Source of the DNA: Brevundimonas sp.
GTDB taxonomy: Bacteria > Pseudomonadota > Alphaproteobacteria > Caulobacterales > Caulobacteraceae
Reading direction: 5' to 3'
Assembly (NCBI RefSeq): GCF_016463295.1
Contig: NZ_JAEMRO010000002.1
Location: 1 to 64,000, forward strand
DNA length: 64,000 bases
The position numbers and the translations under genes are program-made. Below, one piece after another: positions 1 through 9,501 of the stretch. The notes below the pieces were generated by a model. That model ran no database searches. It was not told the DNA's origin and saw only the letters and a program-made list of their open reading frames with translations. Numbering within the stretch: the first letter of the stretch is position 1; each line of letters begins with the position of its first letter.

Positions 1-495
1 GAGGTCGGGGTCTGCGTCGTCGCCAATGACAACAACGCCGGCAACATCGTCATCTCCGGCGACAAGGCCGCCGTCGATCGCGCCATCGAAAAGGCCAAGG
101 AGCTGGGCGCGCGAGCCATTCCCCTGAACGTTTCGGCCCCCTTCCACTGCCCGCTGATGCAGCCCGCCGCCGACGAAATGGCCGAGGCCCTGGCTGATGC
201 CCGCCTGATCGCGCCGGTCGTCCCCGTCGTCGCCAATGTCACCGCCCGCACGGAAACCGACCCCGAGGTCATCCGTCGCCTGCTGGTCGAACAGGTCACC
301 GGCCGCGTCCGCTGGCGCGAGTCGATGGAATGGATGGCCGGCCAAGAAAGCGGAAATGGCGGCGGCGTCACCCGCTTCGCCGAGATCGGCTCGGGCAAGG
401 TCCTGACCGGCATGGCCAAACGCATCGCGCCGAACAGCGAGAGCGTGGCCCTGAATACGCCCGAAGACCTGGAAGCGTTCGCGAAGAGTTTTTGA
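1..495 (+). CDS. fabD: Malonyl-CoA:ACP transacylase, C-terminal part (truncated by window start)
   Basis: Frame 1 is open from base 1 (EVGVCVVANDNNAGNIVISGDKAAVD...NVSAPFHCPLMQPAADEM...GSGKVLTGMAKRI), typical FabD C-terminus; followed by fabG, acpP, fabF. Confidence 0.93.
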   Translation, partial: EVGVCVVANDNNAGNIVISGDKAAVDRAIEKAKELGARAIPLNVSAPFHCPLMQPAADEMAEALADARLIAPVVPVVANVTARTETDPEVIRRLLVEQVTGRVRWRESMEWMAGQESGNGGGVTRFAEIGSGKVLTGMAKRIAPNSESVALNTPEDLEAFAKSF

Positions 496-499
496 CTTT

Positions 500-653
500 C
501 CTTCTCCCCATGCGGGAGAAGGTGGCAGGCGCAGCCTGACGGATGAGGGGTCGCACCGGTTTTTTGGTGGTGATCCTTCGAACAACAACCCGAGGCGTTC
601 GCGCGACCCCTCATCCGCCCCTCCGGGGCACCTTCTCCCGCAAGGGGAGAAGG
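500..653. repeat. Imperfect inverted repeat with roughly 50 bp arms between fabD and fabG
   Basis: Left arm ccttctccccatgcgggagaaggtgg...cggatgaggggtcgc; right arm gcgacccctcatccgcccctccggggcaccttctcccgcaaggggagaagg. The arms are near reverse complements and each holds a nested ttctccc/gggagaa palindrome. Confidence 0.8.
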
Positions 654-665
654 AAGGAGAAACAG

Positions 666-1406
666 ATGTTCGATCTTTCCAATAAGACCGCCCTCGTCAC
701 CGGCGCGACCGGCGGTATCGGCGGGGCCATCGCCCGGGCCCTGCATGCGCAAGGCGCCACCGTCGTCCTGTCCGGCACCCGCGAGGCTGTGCTTCAGGAT
801 CTGGCCCAGGACCTGGGCGAGCGCGCCTTCGCCGCCGCCGCCAACCTGTCCGACCCCGCCTCCGTAGACGGCCTGATCGCCCGCGCCGAAGAGGCCGCGG
901 GTACCCCGCTCGACATCTTGGTCGCCAATGCGGGCATCACCAAGGACGGCCTGCTGATGCGGATGAAGGACGAGGACTTCGCCGACGTCATCAAGGTCAA
1001 TCTCGAAAGCTATTTCCGCCTGTCGCGCGCCGCCATGAAGGGGATGATGAAGCGCCGCTCGGGGCGGATCATCGGCATCACCTCGGTGGTCGGCGTCACC
1101 GGCAACCCCGGCCAGACCAACTATGCCGCGTCAAAGGCCGGCATGATCGGTTTCTCGAAATCTCTGGCCCAGGAAGTGGGCTCCAGGGGCATCACCGTCA
1201 ACTGCATTGCGCCGGGCTTCATCGCCTCGCCCATGACCGATGTCCTGAACGACGCCCAGCGCGAGACCATCCTGAAGAACATCCCCACCGGCCGCCTGGG
1301 CACCGGCGACGAGATTGCCGCTGCCGCCGTCTATCTGTCGTCCGACGAGGCCGCCTATGTCACTGGCCAGACCCTGCACGTGAACGGCGGCATGGCGATG
1401 GTCTAG
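666..1406 (+). CDS. fabG: 3-oxoacyl-ACP reductase (SDR family)
   Basis: MFDLSNKTALVTGATGGIGGAIARAL (TGxxxGIG), NAG, YAASKAG active site, C-terminal VTGQTLHVNGGMAM. ATG at 666; the longer listed ORF start lies inside the repeat. Confidence 0.96.
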   Translation: MFDLSNKTALVTGATGGIGGAIARALHAQGATVVLSGTREAVLQDLAQDLGERAFAAAANLSDPASVDGLIARAEEAAGTPLDILVANAGITKDGLLMRMKDEDFADVIKVNLESYFRLSRAAMKGMMKRRSGRIIGITSVVGVTGNPGQTNYAASKAGMIGFSKSLAQEVGSRGITVNCIAPGFIASPMTDVLNDAQRETILKNIPTGRLGTGDEIAAAAVYLSSDEAAYVTGQTLHVNGGMAMV

Positions 1407-1562
1407 GGCCGACGAGGGGTATTTCCACCCGTCCCGACTGTGCTAAACCCCGCAGACCGGTTGGCGCGATCCCTCGTTGAAGGCTTGCGTCGCCGCCCCC
1501 GCCGTCTTACGGCAGGATTTGAGACAACAGCCGCTTCGGTGGCCCCAAAAGCAGAGACACCC

Positions 1563-1802
1563 ATGTCCGACACCCTGGAACGCGTCCGCAAGATCGTCAT
1601 CGACCACCTGGACGCCGATCCGGACAAGGTCACCGAAAAGGCCAGCTTCATCGACGACCTGGGCGCTGACTCGCTCGACAACGTCGAACTGGTCATGGCC
1701 TTCGAAGAACAATTCGACATCGAAATCCCCGACGACGCCGCCGAGCACATCCAGACGGTCGGCGACGCCGTGAAGTTCATCGACGAGAAGCTGGCCGGCT
1801 GA
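1563..1802 (+). CDS. acpP: Acyl carrier protein
   Basis: [23 protein letters not shown]...[29 protein letters not shown] with the DSL phosphopantetheine site. Confidence 0.97.
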   Translation: MSDTLERVRKIVIDHLDADPDKVTEKASFIDDLGADSLDNVELVMAFEEQFDIEIPDDAAEHIQTVGDAVKFIDEKLAG

Positions 1803-1829
1803 TCGCCTCCTCTTTTTCGCACGGCATCG

Positions 1830-1873
1830 ATGGCCGCCGTGACGTCCCCCTAGCGGGGGCGTCCGGCGGCCAT
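1830..1873 (+). promoter_or_regulatory. Strong stem-loop between acpP and fabF
   Basis: atggccgccg...cggcggccat outer arms, with nested gacgtccccc-tagc-gggggcgtc. No long T tract follows. Confidence 0.6.
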
Positions 1874-1913
1874 TACTGTTTCAAGGCTTGGAATCTGTAA
1901 GGAGTCGCCACGC

Positions 1914-3194
1914 ATGCGTCGCGTCGTCGTCACCGGCCTCGGCCTTCTCACCCCGCTGGGCTGGGGGGTGGAGCACAACTGGAAGGGCATCGTGGAAGGG
2001 CGCTCGGGCATCGGTCCGATCACCAACTTCGATACCGAAGGCTATGGCTGCACCATCGCGGGCGAGATTCCATCGGTAGATGGGCGGGGCGGGGGTGTGC
2101 CCGGCGAACCCGGCGTCTTCGATCACGAAAAGATCATGTCGCCCAAGGATCGCAAGCGCGTCGATGACTTCATCGTCTATGCCATCGCCGCCGCCGACGA
2201 AGCCCTGGCCGATGCCAACTGGAAGCCCGAGAGCGACGAGGACCGCGAACGCACCGGCGTCATGGTCGGCTCCGGCATCGGCGGCCTGGGCCCCATCGCC
2301 GACACGGCCATCATCCTGAAGGAACAGGGCCCGCGCCGGGTCAGCCCCTTCTTCATCCCTTCGGCCCTGATCAACCTGACCAGCGGCCAGATCTCGATTC
2401 GCCACGGCCTCAAGGGCCCGAATCATTCCGTCGTCACCGCCTGCGCGACGGGTGCCCACGCCATCGGGGACGCAGCGCGCATGATCGCTCTGGACGATGC
2501 CGACGTCATGGTCGCGGGCGGGGCCGAAAGCTCCATCGTCCCCATCGGCATCGCGGGCTTCCTGGCCTGCAAGGCGCTGTGCACCGCCTTCAACGACACG
2601 CCCGAGAAGGCCAGCCGTCCCTATGACAAGGACCACGCCGGCTTCGTCATGGGCGAGGGCGCCGGGATCATGGTCCTGGAGGAATACGAACACGCCAAGG
2701 CCCGCGGGGCCAAGATTTATGCCGAGGTTGTCGGCTACGGCATGAGCGGCGACGCCTATCATATCACCGCCCCGTCCGAGGATGGCGAGGGTGGCCTGCG
2801 TGCCATGAAGGCGGCGCTGAAGCGGGCCGGGCTGCAGCCGTCGGACCTGGACTACGTCAACGCCCATGGCACCTCGACCATGGCTGACTGGATCGAGCTG
2901 AAGGCCATCGAGGGCCTGGTCGGCGACCATGCCAGGAATCTGGCCGTCTCCTCCACCAAGTCCATGACCGGCCACCTGCTGGGGGCCGCGGGCGCGATCG
3001 AATCGATCTTCAGCGTGCTGGCCATCCGCGACCAGATCGCGCCGCCGACCATCAATCTGGACAATCCGGAAATGGAGACGCCGATCGACCTGGTCCCGCA
3101 CAAGGGCAAGCCGATGAAGATCGATGTGGCCATGTCCAACAGTTTCGGCTTCGGCGGCACCAATGCCTCGGTCATCTTCAGGAAGGTCGACTAG
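1914..3194 (+). CDS. fabF: 3-oxoacyl-ACP synthase II
   Basis: MRRVVVTGLGLLTPLGWG...VVTACATGAHAIGDA (active-site Cys)...NAHGTSTMADWIE...KSMTGHLLGAAGAIE...NSFGFGGTNASV. Confidence 0.96.
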   Translation: MRRVVVTGLGLLTPLGWGVEHNWKGIVEGRSGIGPITNFDTEGYGCTIAGEIPSVDGRGGGVPGEPGVFDHEKIMSPKDRKRVDDFIVYAIAAADEALADANWKPESDEDRERTGVMVGSGIGGLGPIADTAIILKEQGPRRVSPFFIPSALINLTSGQISIRHGLKGPNHSVVTACATGAHAIGDAARMIALDDADVMVAGGAESSIVPIGIAGFLACKALCTAFNDTPEKASRPYDKDHAGFVMGEGAGIMVLEEYEHAKARGAKIYAEVVGYGMSGDAYHITAPSEDGEGGLRAMKAALKRAGLQPSDLDYVNAHGTSTMADWIELKAIEGLVGDHARNLAVSSTKSMTGHLLGAAGAIESIFSVLAIRDQIAPPTINLDNPEMETPIDLVPHKGKPMKIDVAMSNSFGFGGTNASVIFRKVD

Positions 3195-4352
3195 GTGTTC
3201 GGACGGTCGGTCGAGCGAGGATCGGGGCGCAGGACCGCCCTGTTGGCAGCGGCCGGCACCTTCGGCTTCTTCGTCATTGCGGCTCTGATCGCGCTATGGG
3301 CCGTGCTGTATGCGCCCGGTCCCTCGGCCCGGTCCGGCGAAACCACCATCGTGACCCTGTCCAGCGGCTCCGGGGTCAATGCCATCGCGGCCCAGCTGAA
3401 GGCCGAGGGCGTGATCCGCTCGACAGACCTGTTCAAGGCCGCCGTCGCCCTGAACGGCTCGGCCCGCCGCCTGCGGGCGGGGGAGTATGAGGTCCCCAGC
3501 GGCGCGTCCCTGAACGCGGTTATCGCCCTGCTGGTCGACGGCAAGGTCGTCCGCCACTTCGTCACCCTGCCCGAAGGCTGGTCCTCGGCCCAGGCGGTGG
3601 ACATCCTGATGAAGGAGCCGGTGCTGGTCGGCGAGGTCGAGGAAGTTCCGGAGGAGGGCACCCTCTGGCCCGAGACCTATGAGATCGCGCGCGGCGAGAC
3701 GCGCGCCTCGGTGCTGGCCCGCATGCGCCGCGCCCATGACGAGGCCGCGGCCCGACTGTGGGCCCAGCGTAGCCCCGCCACGGTTGTCCGCACCCTGGAA
3801 GAGGCCATCATCCTGGCCTCGATCGTGGAGAAGGAGACCGCCGTCGCCGCCGAGCGGCCGCGCGTCGCCGGGGTCTTCACCAATCGTCTGCGTCTGGGGA
3901 TGCGGCTGGAGAGCGATCCGACCATCATCTATGGCATCACCAAGGGTCGCCCCCTGGGTCGCGGCATCCGCCAGTCGGAACTTGAAGCCGCCAATCCCTG
4001 GAACACCTACCGGATCGATGGCCTGCCGCCGACGCCCATCGCCAATCCGGGCGAGGCCTCCATCGCCGCCGTGCTGAACCCCCTGCGGACCGAGGACCTG
4101 TTCTTCGTCGCCGATGGCTCGGGCGGTCACGCCTTCGCCCGCACCTATCAGGAACATCTGGCCAATGTGGCGCGCTGGCGCGAGATCGAACGCCGCAAGG
4201 CCGGTCTGCCGCCCGAAGCCCCGGCTGTTCCCGCCGGGACCACCGATCCTGCCCAGGATCTGCCCCCCGGCGTCGTGGTGCCGCCCGGAGCCCAAGTGAT
4301 CCGCGTGCCCCAGCAGCCGACGCCGCAAATGGCACCACAGCCTGTCCAATGA
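3195..4352 (+). CDS. mltG: Endolytic murein transglycosylase MltG (YceG-like)
   Basis: GTG start directly after the fabF stop; N-terminal [45 protein letters not shown] and [21 protein letters not shown] are characteristic. Confidence 0.93.
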   Translation: MFGRSVERGSGRRTALLAAAGTFGFFVIAALIALWAVLYAPGPSARSGETTIVTLSSGSGVNAIAAQLKAEGVIRSTDLFKAAVALNGSARRLRAGEYEVPSGASLNAVIALLVDGKVVRHFVTLPEGWSSAQAVDILMKEPVLVGEVEEVPEEGTLWPETYEIARGETRASVLARMRRAHDEAAARLWAQRSPATVVRTLEEAIILASIVEKETAVAAERPRVAGVFTNRLRLGMRLESDPTIIYGITKGRPLGRGIRQSELEAANPWNTYRIDGLPPTPIANPGEASIAAVLNPLRTEDLFFVADGSGGHAFARTYQEHLANVARWREIERRKAGLPPEAPAVPAGTTDPAQDLPPGVVVPPGAQVIRVPQQPTPQMAPQPVQ

Positions 4353-4409
4353 GGCGCGTTTGGACTAGGACGACGCCCAGTCGCAGAGTCGTCCGCCCCA
4401 AGGTTTCGA

Positions 4410-5051
4410 ATGTCGAATGAACGCACGCCCCGCCGGGGTGTCCTCCTGATCGTCGCCAGCCCCTCGGGCGCGGGCAAGACCTCGCTGTGTCGCCGCCTGA
4501 TGGCCGATCACGGCGGTCTGGAGCTGTCGGTGTCCATGACCACCCGCGCCATCCGCCCGGGCGAGGTGGCCGACCGCGACTATCATTTCGTCGACGATGC
4601 CGAATTCCAGCGCCTGATCGACGCCGACGCCTTTCTGGAATGGGCCGACGTCCACGGGGCCCGCTACGGCTCACCCCGTGCGCCCATCGACAAGGCCCTG
4701 TCCGAGGGGCGCGATGTCCTGTTCGACATCGACTGGCAGGGGGCCCGCGACATCGCCGAGAAATGCCCGGAGGATGCCGTACGCGTCTTCATCCTGCCGC
4801 CCAGCCTGGAAGAGCTGCGCCGCCGGCTGGTCACCCGCTCCCAGGACGCCGACGACGTCATCGAGCGCCGCATCGCCAACGCCAAGGGCGAGATCGAGCA
4901 CTGCGATCAGTTCGACTATGTCTTCGTCAACGACGACTTCGACCGCTCCTATGCCGAGCTGGCCCACATCTATCACGCCGAGCGTAGCCGCCGGGCGCGG
5001 AACCTGTGGGTCGGGAGCTATCGCGACGGGCTGCTGAAGGAAGCGGTCTAG
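4410..5051 (+). CDS. gmk: Guanylate kinase
   Basis: GVLLIVASPSGAGKTSLCRRL P-loop; SVSMTTRAIRPGEVADRDYHFV; DIDWQGARDI. Confidence 0.96.
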   Translation: MSNERTPRRGVLLIVASPSGAGKTSLCRRLMADHGGLELSVSMTTRAIRPGEVADRDYHFVDDAEFQRLIDADAFLEWADVHGARYGSPRAPIDKALSEGRDVLFDIDWQGARDIAEKCPEDAVRVFILPPSLEELRRRLVTRSQDADDVIERRIANAKGEIEHCDQFDYVFVNDDFDRSYAELAHIYHAERSRRARNLWVGSYRDGLLKEAV

Positions 5052-5118
5052 GGGCTTGTAGCTCGGTGAGCGATCGCTACATTCCTGTCAGTGTTCAACA
5101 TTGAAAGGAGGTGGTCGA

Positions 5119-5193
5119 ATGTCTCATTGTCTCACGCCGCACGCGGCAAGCCGTCTGAGCCTGACCTCCCCTCTGGCGGGGTCTTTCGCCTGA
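5119..5193 (+). CDS. Possible unannotated 24-aa small ORF (MSHCLTPHAASRLSLTSPLAGSFA)
   Basis: ATG preceded at 5-nt spacing by AAAGGAGGTG (5104-5113), which matches an extended anti-SD complement; followed by an intrinsic terminator. Absent from the ORF track because of its length. Confidence 0.5.
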   Translation: MSHCLTPHAASRLSLTSPLAGSFA

Positions 5194-5222
5194 CGACAAG
5201 CCTCGATTGGCTGACAATGTAA

Positions 5223-5251
5223 GGGCCGCTCCTCGGGGGGCGGCCCTTTTT
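5223..5251 (+). terminator. Rho-independent terminator
   Basis: gggccgc-tcctcggggg-gcggccc followed by ttttt. Confidence 0.85.
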
Positions 5252-5259
5252 GCTGGCGT

Positions 5260-6102
5260 TTATTTGATCGCGGCGGCCAGCCGTAGAAACCCTGCCAGGT
5301 CGATGACCTCGGCCCGGTCTTCCGGGCTGATGCCCGCAGCCTCGCACAGGGCCGCGCCGCCCAGAGTTTTCAGGCTGGAGCGCAGCATCTTGCGACGCTG
5401 ACCGAAGGCGGCGGCGGTGACGCGCTCAAGACGCTTGAGCGTCTCCGCAGCGGGCCGGTCGGGGCGGGGGATCAGATGCACGACGGCGGAGGCGACCTTG
5501 GGCGGCGGGGTAAAGGCGGCGGCGGGCAGGTGCATCACCAGCCGTGCATCCGCGACGGCCTGCGAAATCACGGCCAGACGGCCATAGGCGTCGTCGCCCG
5601 GCGCGGCCACGATCCGTTCGGCGACCTCCTTCTGAAACATCAGGGTCAGGGCGTGCGGCGTCCACGGTCCCGTCAGCCATTTGATCAGCAGGGGCGTCCC
5701 GACATTGTAGGGCAGGTTGGACACCAGATGCGTCGGGCCTTCGACCAGATCGGCCTCGCGCACTTTCAGCGCATCGCCCTCGACGATGCGCAGCCGTCCG
5801 GTGCCATCATCCAGCTCGCCTAGCAGCGGCAGGAATCGCGGGTCCTTCTCGACCAGTACGACCGAGCCCGCATCGCTTTCCAGCAGCGCCCGCGTAAGCC
5901 CGCCCGGGCCTGGCCCCACCTCTATGACCGCTCGCCCGTCGAACGGCCCGGCCAGGCGCACGATCTTGCGCGTCACATTCAGGTCCAGCAGGAAATGCTG
6001 CCCGAAACTCTTCTTGGCCAGCAAGCCATGGGCATCAAGGCTGTCGCGCAACGAAGGCAGGGCTTCGGTCTTCGACGCTGATGTCGGCCGATCCATGGTC
6101 AT
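5260..6102 (-). CDS. rsmA: 16S rRNA (adenine(1518)-N6/adenine(1519)-N6)-dimethyltransferase
   Basis: LLAKKSFGQHFLLDLNVTRKIVRLAG...VIEVGPGPGGLTRALLE...LVSNLPYNVGTPLLIKWL, KsgA/RsmA motifs. The true start may be ATG 6096. Confidence 0.95.
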   Translation of the reverse strand: MTMDRPTSASKTEALPSLRDSLDAHGLLAKKSFGQHFLLDLNVTRKIVRLAGPFDGRAVIEVGPGPGGLTRALLESDAGSVVLVEKDPRFLPLLGELDDGTGRLRIVEGDALKVREADLVEGPTHLVSNLPYNVGTPLLIKWLTGPWTPHALTLMFQKEVAERIVAAPGDDAYGRLAVISQAVADARLVMHLPAAAFTPPPKVASAVVHLIPRPDRPAAETLKRLERVTAAAFGQRRKMLRSSLKTLGGAALCEAAGISPEDRAEVIDLAGFLRLAAAIK

Positions 6103-6232
6103 GGCTTTGCAGCGTCGAACGGTTGCAGAAGATGATCTCGCATTCCGGCTGCATGGCCTTCAACGTGGCCAAACACAACCATGAACCGTTTCGTGCGATG
6201 GCCCGCGTGGCGCCGCGATCCGGAGGGCCGGG

Positions 6233-6421
6233 CTAGCAGCTTTGCTGACGGCTTTCGGCGACCGCGATGACAGATGCAGCCCGTTGATCGCCGCAGTCCT
6301 GGACGCGGCGGATTTCGCGTTCCGGCTTGTTTGGCACATCGACGTTCATCCCGAATTGCGACAGGGCGACGGCCACCAGCATGGCGACAAACCCCGCGAT
6401 CAACTCGATCAGCGCCTGCAT
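6233..6421 (-). CDS. Small putative membrane protein (62 aa)
   Basis: MQALIELIAGFVAMLVAVALSQFGMNVDVPNKPE: hydrophobic N-terminal helix; AGGGGA-like ribosome-binding sequence upstream on the minus strand. Confidence 0.45.
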   Translation of the reverse strand: MQALIELIAGFVAMLVAVALSQFGMNVDVPNKPEREIRRVQDCGDQRAASVIAVAESRQQSC

Positions 6422-6553
6422 CGGCGACGTCCCCTGTCAGAATGACGGAGACAGTATGCTCGCAAAGCGTCGGTTGGGCAATCCATGTCGAAAGGGTGGC
6501 AGCTTCAGCATTCGACTGGACCAGCCGTCACGCTTTTGCGCTAGGGTCGCGGC

Positions 6554-8002
6554 ATGACGGATGCGGACGATCAGGCCTTCGAGCCCGGACGGAACTGCTG
6601 GCGGGTCGAAACCGCCGGACGGCTGGCCGTGCTGATGGAGAACGACGCCTATTTCGAAGCGCTGCGGTCTTCGATCGCCAAGGCGCAGAAGTCGATCGTC
6701 ATCCTGGGCTGGCAGTTCGATCCGCGTACGCGCCTGGACCCTGAAAGCCATCATCACGACCATCAGGCCCAGATCGGCCATCAGCTGCGCAGGCTTGTGC
6801 GATCGCGGCCCGAGCTGGATGTGCGGATGCTGATCTGGAAGTCGCCGCTGCTGATCGCAGCGTCGCAGGGCTTCTATCCGCACAAGTCGCAACGCTGGTT
6901 TCGCAAGCGGATGGTGGAGTTCCGGCTCGATCCGGGCATTCCGGGGGCCTGCCATCACCAGAAGGTGGTGATCATCGACGATGCCGTGGCCTTCGTCGGG
7001 GGTGGCGATATCGCCACGGACCGCTGGGACACGTCCGAGCATCTGGATGGCGATCCGCGCCGTTGCCAGCCGTCGGGTGTGATCTGCTCGCCGCGGCACG
7101 AGGTCATGGCGGTGATGGATGGGCCGGCGGCCAGGGCGCTGGGCGACCTGGCGCGGCATCGCTGGTTCAAGTCGACCTGGGAAAAGACGCTGCCGGATGT
7201 GACGGACAACGATCCCTGGCCGGACGAGGTGGAGCCGGACATGCGCGACACGCCCGTGGCCATCGCCCGGACCGAGCCGCGCTGGCATTCCAAGGTCGAG
7301 GTGCGCGAGAACGAGGCGCTTCATCTGGACCTGATCAGGAAGGCCAGGCGGCTGATCTATCTGGAGAACCAGTATTTCACCTCGCCCGTGATCGCTGCGG
7401 CCCTCGCCGAACGGCTGGAGGAATGGGACGGGCCGGAGATCGTGCTGGTCTCGACCGGCACCAGCCCCAGCTGGTTCGACCGCATGACAATGGACACGGC
7501 CCGGTCGGAGGTACTGTACCGGCTGGAGCAGGCGGACCGGCACAACCGCTTCTTTGCCTTCACGCCGTGGACCAGGGGGGATGAGCGGATCATCGTCCAT
7601 GCCAAGGTGTCGATCTATGACGACGACATCCTGAGGATCGGCTCGACCAATCTGAACAACCGGTCGCTGGGGTTCGATACCGAATGCGACATCGCGGCCC
7701 AGCCGGGCACGGAGGAGGGGCGGGCCGCCATTGCCCGGTTCCGGCACCGAACCCTGGGCCACTGGATCGGCGTGGACACCGACGCCTTTGCCGCCGCCGA
7801 GGCCCTGAGCCAGTCTGTGGGCGAGGCGGTGCTGCGGTTCGACACCGGGCGGATGAAGGTGCTGGGCGCTACGGCACCGTCCAACATCGAGCGGCTGATC
7901 GCCGAGTTTCAGCTGGGCGACCCGACCTCGACCGCCGATGCCTTCAGGCCGTGGCGGCGGCGGATCCGTTCGCGCCGGCGTCTGCCGCTGCAGTCGGCCT
8001 GA
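6554..8002 (+). CDS. Phospholipase D/cardiolipin-synthase-like protein
   Basis: Two HKD motifs: HHQKVVIIDDAVAFVGGGDI and VHAKVSIYDDDILRIGSTNLNNRSLGFDTECD. Confidence 0.92.
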   Translation: MTDADDQAFEPGRNCWRVETAGRLAVLMENDAYFEALRSSIAKAQKSIVILGWQFDPRTRLDPESHHHDHQAQIGHQLRRLVRSRPELDVRMLIWKSPLLIAASQGFYPHKSQRWFRKRMVEFRLDPGIPGACHHQKVVIIDDAVAFVGGGDIATDRWDTSEHLDGDPRRCQPSGVICSPRHEVMAVMDGPAARALGDLARHRWFKSTWEKTLPDVTDNDPWPDEVEPDMRDTPVAIARTEPRWHSKVEVRENEALHLDLIRKARRLIYLENQYFTSPVIAAALAERLEEWDGPEIVLVSTGTSPSWFDRMTMDTARSEVLYRLEQADRHNRFFAFTPWTRGDERIIVHAKVSIYDDDILRIGSTNLNNRSLGFDTECDIAAQPGTEEGRAAIARFRHRTLGHWIGVDTDAFAAAEALSQSVGEAVLRFDTGRMKVLGATAPSNIERLIAEFQLGDPTSTADAFRPWRRRIRSRRRLPLQSA

Positions 8003-8726
8003 TCTCGAAATCCATCACCAGCGGCAGGTGATCCGAGGCCGCGCGCGCCAGCGGCGATCGTGGGGCCCAGATGCGCGTCGGCACGATGTCCGGCGTGACG
8101 AAGGCATGGTCGATGCGGATGGTCGGAAAGGTCGAGGGAAAGGTCTTCACCGAAGGCTTCAGCCCCAGCAGACGCTGGGCATCCGCGAGGTGACGGGCCA
8201 GGGTCTTGTAGGGCCGGGTCATGGAGGTGGCGTTGAAGTCTCCGGTCAGGATGGTCGGGCCCTTGCACTCCGGATGGCCGGCCCATCCCGCGCCGACCAG
8301 GGCGACGGCCTGGAGGCGCTGTTCGCGGGGCACGAGCCCGAGGTGGGTGTTGATGACGTTCAGCGTGACGCCATCAAAATCGATCGCGGCCCACAAGGCC
8401 CCGCGCGGCTCCAGACCCGGTACGCCACGGATCGTGGGCAGGGCACCCGACTTGATCAGCCGCTCTGGGCGAAGGGTCAGGATGGCGTCGCCATATTCCT
8501 CCGCCTCGATGCGCATGGCGGCGTTGAAATGGAAGGTCATCGCCAGATCGCGCGCGATGGCTTCGGCCTGATCGACATGGCCGGTGCGGGCGCGGCCGAC
8601 GTCCAGTTCCTGCAGGCAGACGATGTCCGGCTCCTGCTCGGCGATGACGGCGGCGACGCGGGCGACGTCCAGCCGCCGGTCCGTGCCGACGCAGCGATGC
8701 ACATTGTATGTCAGCAGGCGGGGCAT
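7944..8726 (-). CDS. Endonuclease/exonuclease/phosphatase (EEP) family protein
   Basis: MPRLLTYNVHRCVGTDRRLD...EQEPDIVCLQELD...TILTGDFNATSMTRPYKTL...IDHAFVTPDI; EEP-fold motifs. Confidence 0.88.
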   Translation of the reverse strand: MPRLLTYNVHRCVGTDRRLDVARVAAVIAEQEPDIVCLQELDVGRARTGHVDQAEAIARDLAMTFHFNAAMRIEAEEYGDAILTLRPERLIKSGALPTIRGVPGLEPRGALWAAIDFDGVTLNVINTHLGLVPREQRLQAVALVGAGWAGHPECKGPTILTGDFNATSMTRPYKTLARHLADAQRLLGLKPSVKTFPSTFPTIRIDHAFVTPDIVPTRIWAPRSPLARAASDHLPLVMDFEIRPTAAADAGANGSAAATA

Positions 8727-8808
8727 ACGGGTCCGTTAGCGGCTCGATCGAACGGATAGGGTCTATGGCCACCGATTGCGACGCCAAAGCGACGCCCGGA
8801 CAGATGCG

Positions 8809-9501
8809 TCACATCACGACCAGCTTGTCGGCGATCTCATTGCGGTTCAGCGGCCGGGGCGGGAAATGTCGGGCCAGCACATCGCCGCACAGGCCGATGG
8901 CCGTCTGGAAGCCATCGACGGGGTCGCCGGCCTTCAGGCCCTGCGCCAGCGCCTGGGCGGCGTCGGCCCAAATCTCGGGCTCGACCTGGCTGTGGATGCC
9001 CTTGTCGGCGATGACCTCGACCTGACGATCGGCCGCGCAGGCGAACAGCAGGACGCCGGTCCGGGCCTCGGTGACGTGCAGGCCGTGGGCCAGGAACTGT
9101 TGCAAGGCGGCCTTGCGCACCCGCGCCTGACGCACCTGACGGGGCGTCACCCAGCGCCGTATGGGCTGGATCGACGTCAGCAGGAAGACGACGATGAAGG
9201 TGGCGGCCTGGATCAGGGCATAGGCCGACAGGTTCTGGGCCACTGCGACGTCGGTGAAGGCCAGATGGCCCGCCTGCCAGGCGTCCGCCAGTCCCGGCAC
9301 CCAGCTGGGGTCCATGCCAAGAGGGATCAGGGCCAGGGGCAGGATCAGGGCCGCAGCTGCGGCCCAACCCAGCGATACGTCGCGATAGGACGAGACCTGT
9401 CGCGCCATGACGCAGAAGATTTCGCCGGACGTGCGCGTCTCGGCCTCCGCGATGGCCGTGGCGATGCGCTCGTAGGTGTCGGGAGCCAGCTTGATCACCA
9501 T
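8809..9501 (-). CDS. TPM-domain membrane protein
   Basis: [31 protein letters not shown], two TM segments, C-terminal [38 protein letters not shown]. Confidence 0.85.
   Translation of the reverse strand: MVIKLAPDTYERIATAIAEAETRTSGEIFCVMARQVSSYRDVSLGWAAAAALILPLALIPLGMDPSWVPGLADAWQAGHLAFTDVAVAQNLSAYALIQAATFIVVFLLTSIQPIRRWVTPRQVRQARVRKAALQQFLAHGLHVTEARTGVLLFACAADRQVEVIADKGIHSQVEPEIWADAAQALAQGLKAGDPVDGFQTAIGLCGDVLARHFPPRPLNRNEIADKLVVM

Noticed and set aside
1881-3101. 406-aa ORF antisense to fabF
   Set aside because: Opposite a textbook fabF; composition of a GC shadow frame.
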